Under the pieces are notes generated by a model. That model was not told the DNA's origin. It saw only the letters and a program-made list of their open reading frames with translations, and made no database searches. The position numbers and the translations under genes were made by a program. Shown here piece after piece: positions 21,259 through 31,099 of a stretch of 64,000 nt of DNA. Position 1 is the first letter of the stretch; each line of letters opens with the position of its first letter. Source of the DNA: Erinaceus europaeus (lineage: Eukaryota > Chordata > Mammalia > Eulipotyphla > Erinaceidae); NCBI RefSeq assembly GCF_950295315.1, contig NC_080166.1:99701141-99765140 (forward strand), given 5' to 3'.

Positions 21259-21913
21259 TTACTGGTATTTCTCAGTCTTCTACACCTGGCATACATTGGA
21301 GTGTATATAATGAAAAAAAATCCCTTCATTTGAAAATTACTTTAAGCAACGTTTCTTGAAATGACTTCATTTAAATTGCTTTTTGAAATAATTGTACCCA
21401 TTGTATAAATCCAGCAATTAAAAAAGGATTTGACACTTCAAAAAATAAAACACTTTTGGCATGTGAAAAGCCATTTACAATCACACTTCAAACTCGCTGT
21501 TCATACTAACAAGGATAGTTGCAGCTGAAAGGGTCCTTACACACTTATAAAGGAAGTTTCACTAAATATAGTTAGCATTAAGGGGAAGTGTTGACAAGAA
21601 GAGTTGAAAATAAAACCTCAAGACGACTCTTTGATTTAAAATTCTATTTTTTTTCCTGTGTGTCATTTTTGGAGGAAATTTACACTTTGTTGCAACATAA
21701 TAAAGAAATAAGAAAATAAACCAGTAGAAACATTATTAAGTCCAAAGTAGCAGAACACTTTCAAATAGGTCTATAAATAGCTCATGTGACAGCCTGAGTT
21801 TTTCATTTTAGTTGCATTGTTGGTCTGTTTAGGAGACTTGTCTAATAACAACTGAGTTCCAATAGATAGTCTTCTTAACATTTTTTCTTTTCTTTCCAAT
21901 TTTCTTCTTTCTT

Positions 21914-21919
<6 letters not shown>
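21259..21919. other. Unique sequence, no feature seen
   Basis: AT-rich, no repeat recognised. The 66-codon antisense frame at its end is the translation of the (AT)n tract. Confidence 0.5.

Positions 21920-21974
<55 letters not shown>
21920..21974. repeat. (AT)n microsatellite
   Basis: About 27 uninterrupted AT units in the tail position of the SINE to its right. Able to form a cruciform. Confidence 0.95.
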
Positions 21975-21976
<2 letters not shown>

Positions 21977-22106
21977 GAGAGAGGGAGAGAGAGAGAGAGA
22001 GACACCAGCCATCTATCACTATGGCACATATAATTCCAGGGATCAAACTCAGGACCTCATGCTTTGGGACTCAAGAATTTATTTACTGCACCACTTGCTG
22101 GACCTC
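21975..22106 (-). mobile_element. tRNA-derived SINE, type D
   Basis: GAGAGAGAGACACCAGCCATC, CCAGGGATCAAACTCAGGACC (antisense B-box), CATGCTTTGGGACTCAAGAAT, ending CTGCACCACTTGCTGGACC. The (GA)n and (AT)n to its left are its expanded tail. Confidence 0.8.
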
Positions 22107-22139
22107 CCTTTTATTTTATTTCTTTCTTCCTTCCTTTTA

Positions 22140-22351
22140 AAAATTTTTTAAAATTATCTTTATTTATTGGATAGAGTCAGCCACAAATCAAGAGGGAAGG
22201 GAGAGAGAGATAGAGATAGAGAGAGAGAGAGACCTGCAGCACTGCTTTACCACTTGCAAAGCTTTCCCCCTGCAGGTGGGGACCAGGGGTTCGAACCTGG
22301 GTCCTTGCGCATTGTAATATGTGCACTCAACCAGGTGTGCTACCACCCAGC
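22140..22351 (-). mobile_element. Short tRNA-derived SINE
   Basis: TCTTTATTTATTGGATAGAG, purine tract, GACCTGCAGCACTGCTTTACC core, GGGTTCGAACCTGGGTCC B-box, head ACCAGGTGTGCTACCACCC. Flanked by CCTTCCTTTTA (22129-22139, 22352-22362), an 11-bp duplication. Confidence 0.92.
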
Positions 22352-23482
22352 CCTTCCTTTTATTTTCTTGTTGAGGCAACATTTGTTTATAGCACTGTAT
22401 AGTTTTCAGGTATACAGCTTTATATTTGAAGTTGAGTCCTATTATCCTATTTATCTACTCTCAATTCCCTTGCCATCTAGTAATGACAAACTGTTGATCT
22501 GTTGACAAAATCTGTGTAATTATTTTTGTTTTATTTTGCTTGTTTGTTTGCTTTGTTTCTTTATTATTCACACATGAGTGAAGTTATGCAGCACTTGGTT
22601 ATCTCCATCTGACTTAGTCACTTGGCATAATATCCTCATTTTATGTTGTTGTGCGGAGCAAGATTCCATTTTTTTTTTACTGATTATGATTACTTCTATT
22701 ATGATTACTATTCCATTGTGTATATATACTACCCCCCCATTTCACTATCCCTTCATAGAGGAAATATTGATTTACAGGAATTTCATTGTTAAAGGGTACA
22801 TATCCAGGAACAAGACAGGTATCAGGACATTTCAAGTTCAACCAAACCATCATCTTATTCCACTAGTAGGATTTGGATACCTGATTTTCCCATAGTAATC
22901 CTGCATACCCTTCTGAGTACCTGAATCTACTACAGCAAACTTTAGTCCATTGAGGATTCACCCTGTATTATTCTTTGCTTAGATTCTTATTAACTTATCT
23001 GTTATTATCTGGTATTCATCCTCCTTCTTGCTTATGCTTTTAAACATGATTCCCTCTAGTTCCCTTTATATTTAGAAAAGGAGAATACTTCATCATTTTT
23101 TTTTGCAGTTGCATAGTACTTCCTTGTGTATATATACCACACTCCTTTCACCACTCATCTGTTGGACACTTGGGTTGCTTCCAAATGTTGGCTATTATAG
23201 ATAGCACTATCACAAGCAGGTGTGCACAGATCTATTTGAACAGTTGTCTACTTTCAATATGTCTAGCAGAGAAAACTATATTGTTTCTTGTCTTTTGACA
23301 TTTGTCATTCCAATAGGTATTAGGTGATATCTCATTATGATTTTATTTGCATTTCCATAACAAATAATGATTAGCATCTTTTCATGTGTCTATTAACCAT
23401 TCATATCACTTATTTCCTGAAATGTGTATTTGATCCTCTATAAGTTGAAATTCAGACTGTGTATATTTTGTTCTAGAGTTTT

Positions 23483-23787
23483 TTATTTTGCTTTTTTTTT
23501 TAAGATTTAAAAAAATATTTATTTATTCCCTTTTGTTGCCCTTGTTTTATTGTTGTAGTTATTATTGTTGTTGTTATTGGTGTCATTTTTGTTGGATAGG
23601 ATAGAGAGAAATGGAGAGAGGAGGGGAAGGCAGATAAGGGAGAGAAAGACAGACACCTGCAGACTTGTTTTACTGCTTGTGAAGCGACCTCCTGCAGTTG
23701 GGAAGCCTGTCTCAAACTGGGATCCCAACCCGGTCCTTGCGCTTAGTGCCTCTTGCACTTAACTCGCTATGCTACCGCCCGACTCCC
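23483..23787 (-). mobile_element. Long SINE without cassette (first of three in tandem)
   Basis: Tail AAATATTTATTTATTCCC, GTTGTTGTTATTGGTGTC linker, GGATAGGATAGAGAGAAATG, CACCTGCAGACTTG core, head ACTCGCTATGCTACCGCCCG. Flanked by AGAGTTTT (23475-23482, 23788-23795). Inserted in the L1. Confidence 0.9.
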
Positions 23788-23795
23788 AGAGTTTT

Positions 23796-24161
23796 AAAAA
23801 ATTTTATTACTGTTATTAATTTATTTGCCTCCAGGTTTATTGCTGGGGCTCGGTGCCTGCACTATGAATCCACTGTTCCTGGAGGCCATCTTTTTTCCAT
23901 TTGTTGCCCTTCTTGTTTGTCATTGTTGTTATTATTATTGTTGTTATTCCTGGATAGGACAGAGAGAAGTTGAGAGAGGAGGGGAAGACAGAGAGAGGGG
24001 GAGAGAAAGATAGATACCTGCAGACCTGCTTCACAACTTGTGAAGTGACCCCCCTGCAGGTGGGGAGTGGGAGGCTTGAACAGGGGTTCTTACCCGGGTC
24101 TTTGCATTCCGCGCCATGTGCGCTTAGCCCGCTGTGTTACCACCTGGCCCCCTGTTTTAGG
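23796..24161 (-). mobile_element. Long SINE with 3' cassette (second of three)
   Basis: Antisense cassette (GCCTCCAGGTTTATTGCTGG ... ATGAATCCACTGTTCCTGG), GTTGTTATTATTATTGTTG linker, GGATAGGACAGAGAGAAG, core, head GCCCGCTGTGTTACCACC. Flanks GTTTTAAAAAATT and GTTTTATAAATT are an imperfect TSD. Confidence 0.9.
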
Positions 24162-24171
24162 GTTTTATAAA

Positions 24172-24524
24172 TTCCTTTTTTTTTTTTCCTCCAGAGTTAT
24201 TGCTGGTCTCTGTGCCTGCACCATGAATTCACCGCTCCTGGAGGCCATGCCCCCCCCCCCTTTTTGTTGCCCTTGTTGTTGTAGCCTCGTTGTGGCTATT
24301 ATTATTGCCATTGTTGATGTCATCATTGCTGGACAGGATAGAGAGAAATAGAGAGAGGAGGGGAAGACAGAGAGGGGGAGAGAAAGACACCTGCAGACCT
24401 GCTTTGCCGCCTGTGAAGCGACCTCCCCTGCAGGTGGGGAGTGGGGGCTCGAACCGGGATCCTTACGCGGGTCTCTGCGCTTTGTGCCACATGCGCTTAA
24501 CCCACTGCGCCACCGCCCGACCCC
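24172..24524 (-). mobile_element. Long SINE with 3' cassette (third of three), CpG-rich
   Basis: T-run, CCTCCAGAGTTATTGCTGG cassette, a C-run (24249-24260), GATGTCATCATTGCTGG linker end, core, GGGGCTCGAACCGGGATCC B-box and head CCCACTGCGCCACCGCCCG. It retains more CpG than its neighbours, suggesting it is younger. Flanks TATAAATTCCTTT (24165-24177) and TATATATTCTTTA (24525-24538). Confidence 0.9.
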
Positions 24525-24974
24525 CTATATATTCTTTATAAGGTTTGGTTATTGACCTCTTGTTATAAATAAATAATTTGCAAATATTGCCTGCCATTTA
24601 GTAGATTGTATTTTGGTTTGGAATTTTTTTTTTTTTTTCTGTTTACAGATACATATGTCTTGTAGATTTTCACTTTTACCTGCTTGACTTCTGGAGAAAA
24701 ATTCACAATAGCAACACCATACTAAATGTCAACATTGAAGAGTTTGTGATTTCTTCTGTATATGTTATGGTTTTATATCTTATATTCTAAGAACGTGGTC
24801 TAGAGTCATTCTTTTGCATGTTGCTATTCAGCTTTTCCAGTAGCATTTATTAAAAGGACATCTTTTCTTCATTTTATGCTCTTACTTATTTGCTGCAAAC
24901 CAGCTGTTCGATATTCAGGGAAGATTTCATATCCAACCATTCCAAACTCTCTCAAAAAATTAAAGAAGAGGGAG

Positions 24975-25185
24975 AAGTGGTGGCATACCTGATAGAGTGC
25001 ATACATTACAAGCACAAGGACCCAGGTTCAAGCCCCTGGTCCCCACCCATTGAGGGGAAGCTTCATAAGTGGTGAAACAAGGCTGCATGCGTCTCTCTGT
25101 CTCTTTCTTTCTCTATCTCCCCTCCCTTCTCAATTTCTCTCTGTCTCTATCCAGTTATAAGTAAATAAATAAAAATTAGAAAAAT
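24975..25185 (+). mobile_element. Short SINE inside the inverted L1 arm
   Basis: AAGTGGTGGCATACCTGATA head, CCCAGGTTCAAGCCCCTGG B-box, GTGGTGAAACAAGGCTGCATG core, pyrimidine tract, AGTAAATAAATAAAAATT tail. Exact 13-bp TSD AAAGAAGAGGGAG (24962-24974 and 25186-25198) falls inside L1 ORF2 sequence. Confidence 0.95.
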
Positions 25186-25700
25186 AAAGAAGAGGGAGTT
25201 CTTCTCAACTAATTATGTGAGTTTAGCATTATACTGATAGTAAAACCAGACAAGGACATTAAAAACACAAGACAAAAAAACTAGAAACCAACATCTATGA
25301 TTAACATAGTTACAAAAATTATGATTAAAATGTTTGTTTATGGATCCAAAAAATAGTATTGTTAAAATAGTCATTTTATATAAATCAATATACAGACTTC
25401 TACCTGTTTATTGTAATTCCTCTCAAAATTCCAATAACATTCTTCACAGAGATGAAACAGAAGCTCTTAAAAATTTTATGGAGCCATGAAAAATCATGAG
25501 TATACCAAAAAGAAAAAAAAAAGGAAAAGTAGAGATTTCATGCTCTTTTACTTTTTCAGTGTAAACCACATAAGTATAGTCATCAAAACAGCATGTCATT
25601 GGAATAAAAACAGACATAAGGAGAAATAGAACAAAATTAAGAACTCAGAAATAAACCACCTCCTATATCTTTGTATAATTTAAATCAGATTACATAAAAT

Positions 25701-26300
25701 TTCTTTGATCTGATAAATAATCTGTAGTTTCTTTACTATATAAGGTTAACGTTCCTGTAAGTATTATAGCAGAATATTTTGTTTGTTATGGTTAGAATGT
25801 TTAGAATGTTCTTCATTGGGTCAAGGGCATAAATAAAGGAAAGTCTTAGTCTTCTGGTAAGTTGAAAACCTTGTAAATGAACTTATTTTCACAAGATAAT
25901 TTTCTTAATTTATTTATATCTTCTATATGAATAACAGGAGAGAAGTATGAATATTCCAATACATAAGGCTTTTCCACAGAGACAAGTTTTCAACATGAAG
26001 ATAAATTCTTTTATCATCACTTTCTTTAAGACACATGCAATTCAAATTACTGACTTTTATCCAGTATGCTACAGTATAGCAATATTTTTATAATTGTTTG
26101 AATCAGTGAAAATAAGTTAAATCCATTTCAGCATACATTAGTGATTACATTATTTTTTTCTCAGGTTTGTATTCTTAGGAATCTGGGATTCAAGCCCCAT
26201 ATGAAAGATGCTAGACAAGTCACTTAATCATCTTGGATTCTATGAAAGGATATGATTATGTCATATATTTTAATTCTTAGGAGCACTGTGTCATAGAAAA
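25701..26300. other. AT-rich sequence, possible MIR debris
   Basis: No clear repeat. 26170-26240 (GATTCAAGCCCCATATG, CAAGTCACTTAATCATCTTGG) vaguely follows a MIR order. Confidence 0.35.
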
Positions 26301-26302
26301 CA

Positions 26303-26509
26303 CTTACTAGGAGCAGAGAAATAGCTCACTGGGTAAGGTGTCAACATTGCCATGAACACTTCCCAGGCTCAAGTCATGGAAGTGCAAGGAGAAACACTAT
26401 GGCAATGAAGGAAGCTTTAGTGATATGCTGTCTCTCCATCTTTGTGTCTCTTTTATTGAGTAAAAACAGTTACTTGGAGCAGTAAAATCACACATGCTTG
26501 AAGTTCTAG

Positions 26510-26510
<1 letters not shown>
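26303..26510 (+). mobile_element. tRNA-derived SINE, type E
   Basis: AGCAGAGAAATAGCTCACTG head, CCAGGCTCAAGTCATGG box region, CTGTCTCTCCATCTTTGTGTC pyrimidine stretch. The (CA)n that follows sits in the tail position. Confidence 0.65.
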
Positions 26511-26556
<46 letters not shown>

Positions 26557-26600
26557 ATCACACTCAAAATAAATAAATAAATAAATAAATAATAAAGAAA
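26511..26600. repeat. (CA)n followed by (AAAT)n
   Basis: CA tract at 26511-26554 (22 units), then AAAT repeats at 26566-26593. Probably the expanded tail of the type E SINE. Confidence 0.9.
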
Positions 26601-26601
26601 A

Positions 26602-26810
26602 GGGGCTGGTTGGTGGTGCACCTGATTGAGCACACATGTTACAGTGCACAAGGACCAAGATCGAGTCCCCTGTCCCCACCTAAACTTCACGAGTGGTGAA
26701 GCAGTGCTGCAGGTGTTTTCTGTCTCACTTCTTCTCTATTAGCCCTTTCCCTCTTAATTTCTGGCTATCTCTATCCAATAAATAAAAAAAGATAATAAAA
26801 AATAAAATAA
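26602..26810 (+). mobile_element. Short tRNA-derived SINE
   Basis: GGGCTGGTTGGTGGTGCACC head, AAGATCGAGTCCCCTGTCCCC B-box, GAGTGGTGAAGCAGTGCTGCAGG core, TCTATCCAATAAATAAA end. Flanks ATAAAGAAAAGG and ATAAAATAAAGG are a possible TSD. Confidence 0.9.
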
Positions 26811-27112
26811 AGGAAGACATCCATTATATGCAACCCAAATGACATACCTATAGAAGTGATTTAGGTAACCAAAATATCAAATTAACATAAAATATCCCTG
26901 TGCCCTTGTGCTCCCTATATATCACCACTGTCTTAAATATTCAGTCTCTTTCAATTTCTGCAAGCACAATATAGATGACTCAGGAACACTAATAATTTAA
27001 ATGAATGTTGTAGTAGAATTGATATGTTAAACTATCAACTACTAAGCTTTCATTCTTCAAAATACATTTAATGAGCTTCACTGGTATACCAAACAATGTC
27101 CTATACAGGTCA
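26811..27112. other. Unique spacer
   Basis: AT-rich, nothing recognised. Confidence 0.5.
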
Positions 27113-27259
27113 AAAGTCTGCCTCTGGAGACTGGGTGGTGGTGCACTTGGTTGAGCATCTATGTTTTAATGCATAAGGACCCAAGTTCAAGCTACCAATT
27201 CCCACTTGCAGGGGGGAAAGCTTTGTGAGTGGTGAAGCAGTGCTGCAGATATCTCTCTC

Positions 27260-27878
27260 ATTTATTTTAAAATATTTTTTATTTATTATTGGAGAAAAGG
27301 AGATAAATTGAGAGGGGAGGGGAAGGTAAACAGAGAGACACCTGAAGCCCTGCTTAACCACTCCTGAAGTTTTTCCTCTGCAGGTGGGGAAAGGGGCTTG
27401 AACCTGTGTCTTTGTGCACTGCAAAAGCGTTTGTGAACCCTTAACTGTTGGGCATTACTCCAGCTCTCCCCCGCTGCATTGCTTGATGCTGTGGTCTATT
27501 TACATAATCATTGTTTTGCCTGAGATCTGCCCTGCCTGCAGGGTATTGGTTTATCCCATTGGTTAGAACCTTGGCAACAGCTACTACGGAAGCTTTCTGC
27601 ATTCCAGCTCTTTTTCTTCTCTCCACTCCCTCTCCTAGCCATTTCCTTTTCCCACTTGCCACTTCCAGTTAAAGAGATATATGAAAAGCATTGTCTGATC
27701 AATAAAGGCATTGCATTGTGTTCCCGCTCAGCCACGAGTTCCTGGTTCCTCTCCCAGGTCGCTGAGTAAGCAGCAGCCCAGGTTGGCTCCTGTCGAGTTC
27801 TCTCCAACCCAGAGAGCATGTGCCTGGGAAGAAATACCCTCACGCTAGCCCGGTACTTAACTAGGTATGTGACCGCCT
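27260..27878 (-). mobile_element. Short SINE (middle layer of the nest)
   Basis: Antisense tail and purine tract from 27260, core CTGAAGCCCTGCTTAACC, GGCTTGAACCTGTGTC B-box, cut at CTTAAC (27445) and completed by TAGGTATGTGACCGCCTGG at 27862-27878. Confidence 0.88.
27446..27855 (+). mobile_element. Solo LTR of an endogenous retrovirus, 6-bp TSD
   Basis: About 410 bp, starting TGTTGGGCATTACTCCAGC and ending CTAGCCCGGTA, with a polyadenylation signal AATAAA at 27701-27706. The SINE sequence CTTAAC is duplicated exactly on both sides (27440-27445, 27856-27861). No internal retroviral sequence. Homologous to the LTR at 59437-59885 (shared TACATAATCA, TGTTTTGCCTGA, CTCCTGTCGAGTTCTCTCC, AACCCAGAGAG). 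The 6-bp duplication suggests a class II (betaretrovirus-like) element; this is inference. Confidence 0.88.
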
Positions 27879-28119
27879 GGTTTCTTCTCTCCTTCTTTAT
27901 CTTCCCCTACGTTCTGACTGTCTCTATCCAATAAATAAAAAATAATTAAAAAAATACTTTAAAGTCTGCCCCTGAACTTAACATACATTATAAGGCAGAC
28001 ACGCAGTAAATTAGCATATAGTTCACTATATGCTAACTTTGAATTAAGGGTAAGTGCTTTGAAGAACATCAACAATGGTCAGATGTTTGTGATTGGTAAT
28101 TAGCTTTACTTTGAATTAG

Positions 28120-28735
28120 GAATTGGATAAATTGTGAGAGAAGCAACATTTGAGCTGATTTTAAAGTACAAAAAAACCCAGTAAGCTAAAGATCTAGGAA
28201 CAAAGGATCCCCAACTTTGTCCTTTAACAAGGAGCAAATGCAAAAGATTGGAAGGAGGAAGGAACTTGCTTATTTACAGAACAGTGAGAAAGCCTGAAAG
28301 TGAAGGGAGAATGGGAGGAGAACAGGTCTGGCCCATACAAAGCCCAGTTGACTGTATTAAGAGCTTAGCAGTTTTGAACAGAGGGATGTGATATCTGATA
28401 CACAACTGACAAAATCAGTCTTCTGTATGGAGTTGAGCATAGGAAAGTAAAAATTGGAAATGGGGTGGACCAGGAGGTTAATTAAACTCAAAAAAGATCC
28501 GGATATGATGTGGGTTGAGGTGGTAACTATGGAGACAGTGTAGAGACAGATAAGATTTACAACAGGTATATTCCAAAAGAGCATATTTGGGGAGTAGAAT
28601 TGATCACACGACTTGATATTAGGGAGGACGACAAAGGAATCAAGGATAACTATAAGGTTTTTAACTTGAATGATGGAGTAATTTGTGATATCATTTGCTG
28701 AGATGAGCAAAATTAAGAAGAAAGACTATGCAATA
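28120..28735 (-). mobile_element. L2 LINE fragment (ancient)
   Basis: AACATTTGAGCTGA, AAGATTGGAAGGAGG, GCAGTTTTGAACAGAGGGATGTGA, GAATCAAGGATAACTATAAGG and TTTGCTGAGATGAGCAA follow, in reverse complement, the order of the L2 coding-end region as I remember it. Very diverged. Confidence 0.55.
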
Positions 28736-28749
28736 AGGAAACATTACCA

Positions 28750-29052
28750 GGGAGTCCGGTGGTGTGCAGTGGTTAAGAGCAGGTGGCGCCAAGTACAAGG
28801 ACCAGAGTAAGGATCCCAGTTGGAGCTCCCGGCTCCCCACCTGCAGGGGAGTTGTTTCACAAGCTCATAGCGATAAAGCAGGTCTGCAGGTGTCTATCTT
28901 TCTCTCCCCGTCTCTGTCTTCCCCTTCTCTCTCCATTTCTCTCTGTCCTATCCAGCAATGATGACATCAATAACAACAACAACAATAGTAACTACAACAA
29001 TGAGGAAACAAGGGCAACAAAAGGGAATAAATAAATAAATAGTTTTAAAAAA
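28750..29052 (+). mobile_element. Long SINE without 3' cassette
   Basis: GGGAGTCCGGTGGTGTGCAG head, CACCTGCAGGGGAG, AAAGCAGGTCTGCAGGTGTC core, GATGACATCAATAACAACAAC linker, AGGGAATAAATAAATAAATA end. Exact 12-bp TSD GAAACATTACCA (28738-28749, 29053-29064). Confidence 0.95.
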
Positions 29053-29064
29053 GAAACATTACCA

Positions 29065-30120
29065 AGCCATACAGTCATTCTGAAGGGTGGGAATTGTATG
29101 TTATTCCAGATAACATAACATGTTGTGATTCCTTGGGGACTGAGAAAATATGCAACTCCCTGCACATTTACAAAATGCTATTCACCTTTTTCACACCTAA
29201 AATTCTGTGCAAAAACTGGAACCTGTGCTTAACTTATATACGAGCATCCCCATATCTGCTGTTCTGAGTACCAGTTCTGAATTCTGGAAACTACAAGATT
29301 TGTGTAAATCACTTGCTAGCAAAACTGATCTCATTTGTTGGCAATATTTAGCCTGAATATAAGTGACGCTATTGATAGTCTTTATCCTTGTCCGTATGAT
29401 AGTTCTCACATTTTGTTGCAGATACATTCCCATGTCTGGTGACTGTGTGTTACTCTAGGCTCTATTCAGTTTATAAATTACATGGCATATGTGTTTTATT
29501 GTCTCTGTAACTGAAAAGAAAATGACAAATTCTGAAGCATATCTGTCAACAGTTCTTTGAGAAGAAAATAAAGAGTTTATACTCCTAAGCTTTAAATTGG
29601 ATAATATTTTATTATGTGTTGTATTGCTTGATATATGTAAAAGAAAAAAAAGTCACAGGTCTTTTTCTGACAGACAAGGGGGATGTACAGAGTATCCTCC
29701 TCTTAATGGGGGGAGAAATTGGGAAAGAAAATTTTGCTGTTATTCCAGTGTTTTTAGATCCAAGTATATTGTGTCCTAGACTCCAATATAACAAAGTTGG
29801 AAGGCAGGAAAGACTTGAAATGAAAAATTACATGCAGGTTAAATTAATCATTAATATCTTAATGTAATGAGTAAACAGTTGTGTCAAAATTAACTGAGCT
29901 CACACAAATAACTAAGGAACAGCTTGAACACTTAATTTTATTGATTCTAAGCTGCACATTGGCCATTTTCTGATGTTAAGTGCAAGGATACGCCTATAGG
30001 AATTTAAAATGAACTCTGATCCAGTAGAAGTGAAAATGTTTCCTGGATGTTCTCTGTCTTGGCTACCTATTGTGTCTGACTTCATAATGGAAAGCCAAAA
30101 GGCTCCATATATCCATCATA
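29065..30120. other. Unique sequence, no feature seen
   Basis: About 1 kb with no recognised repeat. Overlapping opposite-strand frames near 29600-29870 are not gene-like. Confidence 0.5.
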
Positions 30121-30124
30121 AACT

Positions 30125-30500
30125 ATCCAAGCACCATAACAAGGTGTATTAACTTATTTGAGCTGGTAGAAAAGTATTTTAGGTTAGGTGGTGTATATAA
30201 TAGAAATATATATATATATATATATACATATATATACATATATTTTACAGTTATGGAAGCCAGAAAGTTCAGAGGCAAGGGCAAATTTCTCATTGATAAT
30301 CTTGTTCTTTGTGCCTTCATGATGGAAAAGTTAAGAGCTCTTTGGTGGCATGGTTTATAAAGGTACCAATTGTGATCATGAGGATTCCACCCATTACTCT
30401 CCTGTCACCTTCCAAAGGCCCCACAGTCAAAAACCATCTCATGAGGATACGAATTCACCATGTGAATCTTGAGGTGTACACAGCAGTCATTTAATAGCTA
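30125..30500 (-). mobile_element. MaLR-type (MLT1-like) LTR
   Basis: ACAGTTATGGAAGCCAGAAAG, TTTATAAAGGTACCAATTGTG, CATGAGGATTCCACCC, CCTTCCAAAGGCCCCAC and TTCACCATGTGAATCTTGAGG match the reverse-complement order of MLT1/MST LTRs. An AT microsatellite (30207-30244) lies within. Confidence 0.7.
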
Positions 30501-30528
30501 GAGATCTGAATTACTATCTGGGTATTTT

Positions 30529-30857
30529 TTTTTGCCTCCAGGGTTATTGCTGGGGTTCAGTGCCTGCACTACGAATCCACTTCTCCTGGAGGCCATTACC
30601 TCCTTTTTTTGTTGTTGTTACCCTTGTTGTTGTCATTATTATTATTGTCACTGCTGTTGTTGTTGCTGGATAGGACAGAGAGAAATCAAGAGAGGAGGGG
30701 AGACAGAGGGGTAAAAAAAGACAGACACCTGCATACCTGCTTCACCGCTTGTGAAGGGACCCCCCTGCAGTTGGGGAGCTGGGGGCTTGAACTTGTGCTG
30801 GTCCTTGTGCTTTGCGCCATGTATGCTTAACCCACTGCGCTACTGCCCAACTCCCTC
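30529..30857 (-). mobile_element. Long SINE with 3' cassette
   Basis: GCCTCCAGGGTTATTGCTGG cassette, GTTGTCATTATTATTATTG linker, GGATAGGACAGAGAGAAATC, CACCTGCATACCTGC core, head ACCCACTGCGCTACTGCCC. TSD GGTATTTT (30521-30528, 30862-30869). Confidence 0.92.
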
Positions 30858-31099
30858 TCCAGGTATTTTCTTTGTCAGTGTTGGCTAAATTGAAGACATA
30901 ACTGATATCAAAACTTAGAGAATGTCAGAAACTTGGAAGGAGACCTGAAAGACAATATGACACAACATAAGATCATAACCAGTGTTCTGTATGGGGGTGA
31001 TAATTTTTGGGAAAAGTATCAATGACTCCTTGCTGCAGGTGATCCAAAAAAATAAAGTTCCTATAAAAAAGTTTTAGGATTATGTTATCAGTTTTTTTT

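Larger units (their letters stand above)
22363..25700 (-). mobile_element. Old L1 with twin-priming 5' inversion
   Basis: Left arm (22363-23475 and 24530-24890) is antisense L1: GTGTATATATACCACACTCC, GTTGGACACTTGGGTTGCTTCC, and the ORF2-end block TTTTCCAGTAGCATTTATTAAAAGG. Right arm (about 24890-25700) is sense L1 ORF2: CCATTCCAAACTCTCTC, AAACCAGACAAGGACATTA, AATAAAAACAGACATAAGG, AGAAATAAACCACCTCC. The outer end of the inverted arm and the start of the left arm are neighbours in L1 coordinates, as twin priming predicts. Four SINEs split it. No intact frame remains. Confidence 0.8.
27127..27960 (+). mobile_element. Short SINE (outermost layer of a triple nest)
   Basis: 5' half at 27127-27258 (ACTGGGTGGTGGTGCACTTG ... 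AGCAGTGCTGCAGATATC). 3' half at about 27879-27960 (TTCTTCTCTCCTTCTTTATC ... TCTATCCAATAAATAAA). Outer TSD AAAGTCTGCCTCTG (27113-27126) and AAAGTCTGCCCCTG (27961-27974) brackets the whole block. Confidence 0.92.

Noticed and set aside
24172..24524. Sequences resembling tRNA genes (A- and B-boxes) throughout
   Set aside because: They are the 5' heads of SINEs. None has a complete cloverleaf followed by a clean terminator outside a SINE.
23510..24527. Tandem triplication of a ~350-bp unit
   Set aside because: Each unit has its own tail and its own target-site duplication, and the first lacks the 3' cassette, so these are three separate SINE insertions.
27508..27843. Open frame (111 codons) across the LTR at 27446-27855
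   Set aside because: Antisense to the LTR and not related to any retroviral gene region. The element is a solo LTR.
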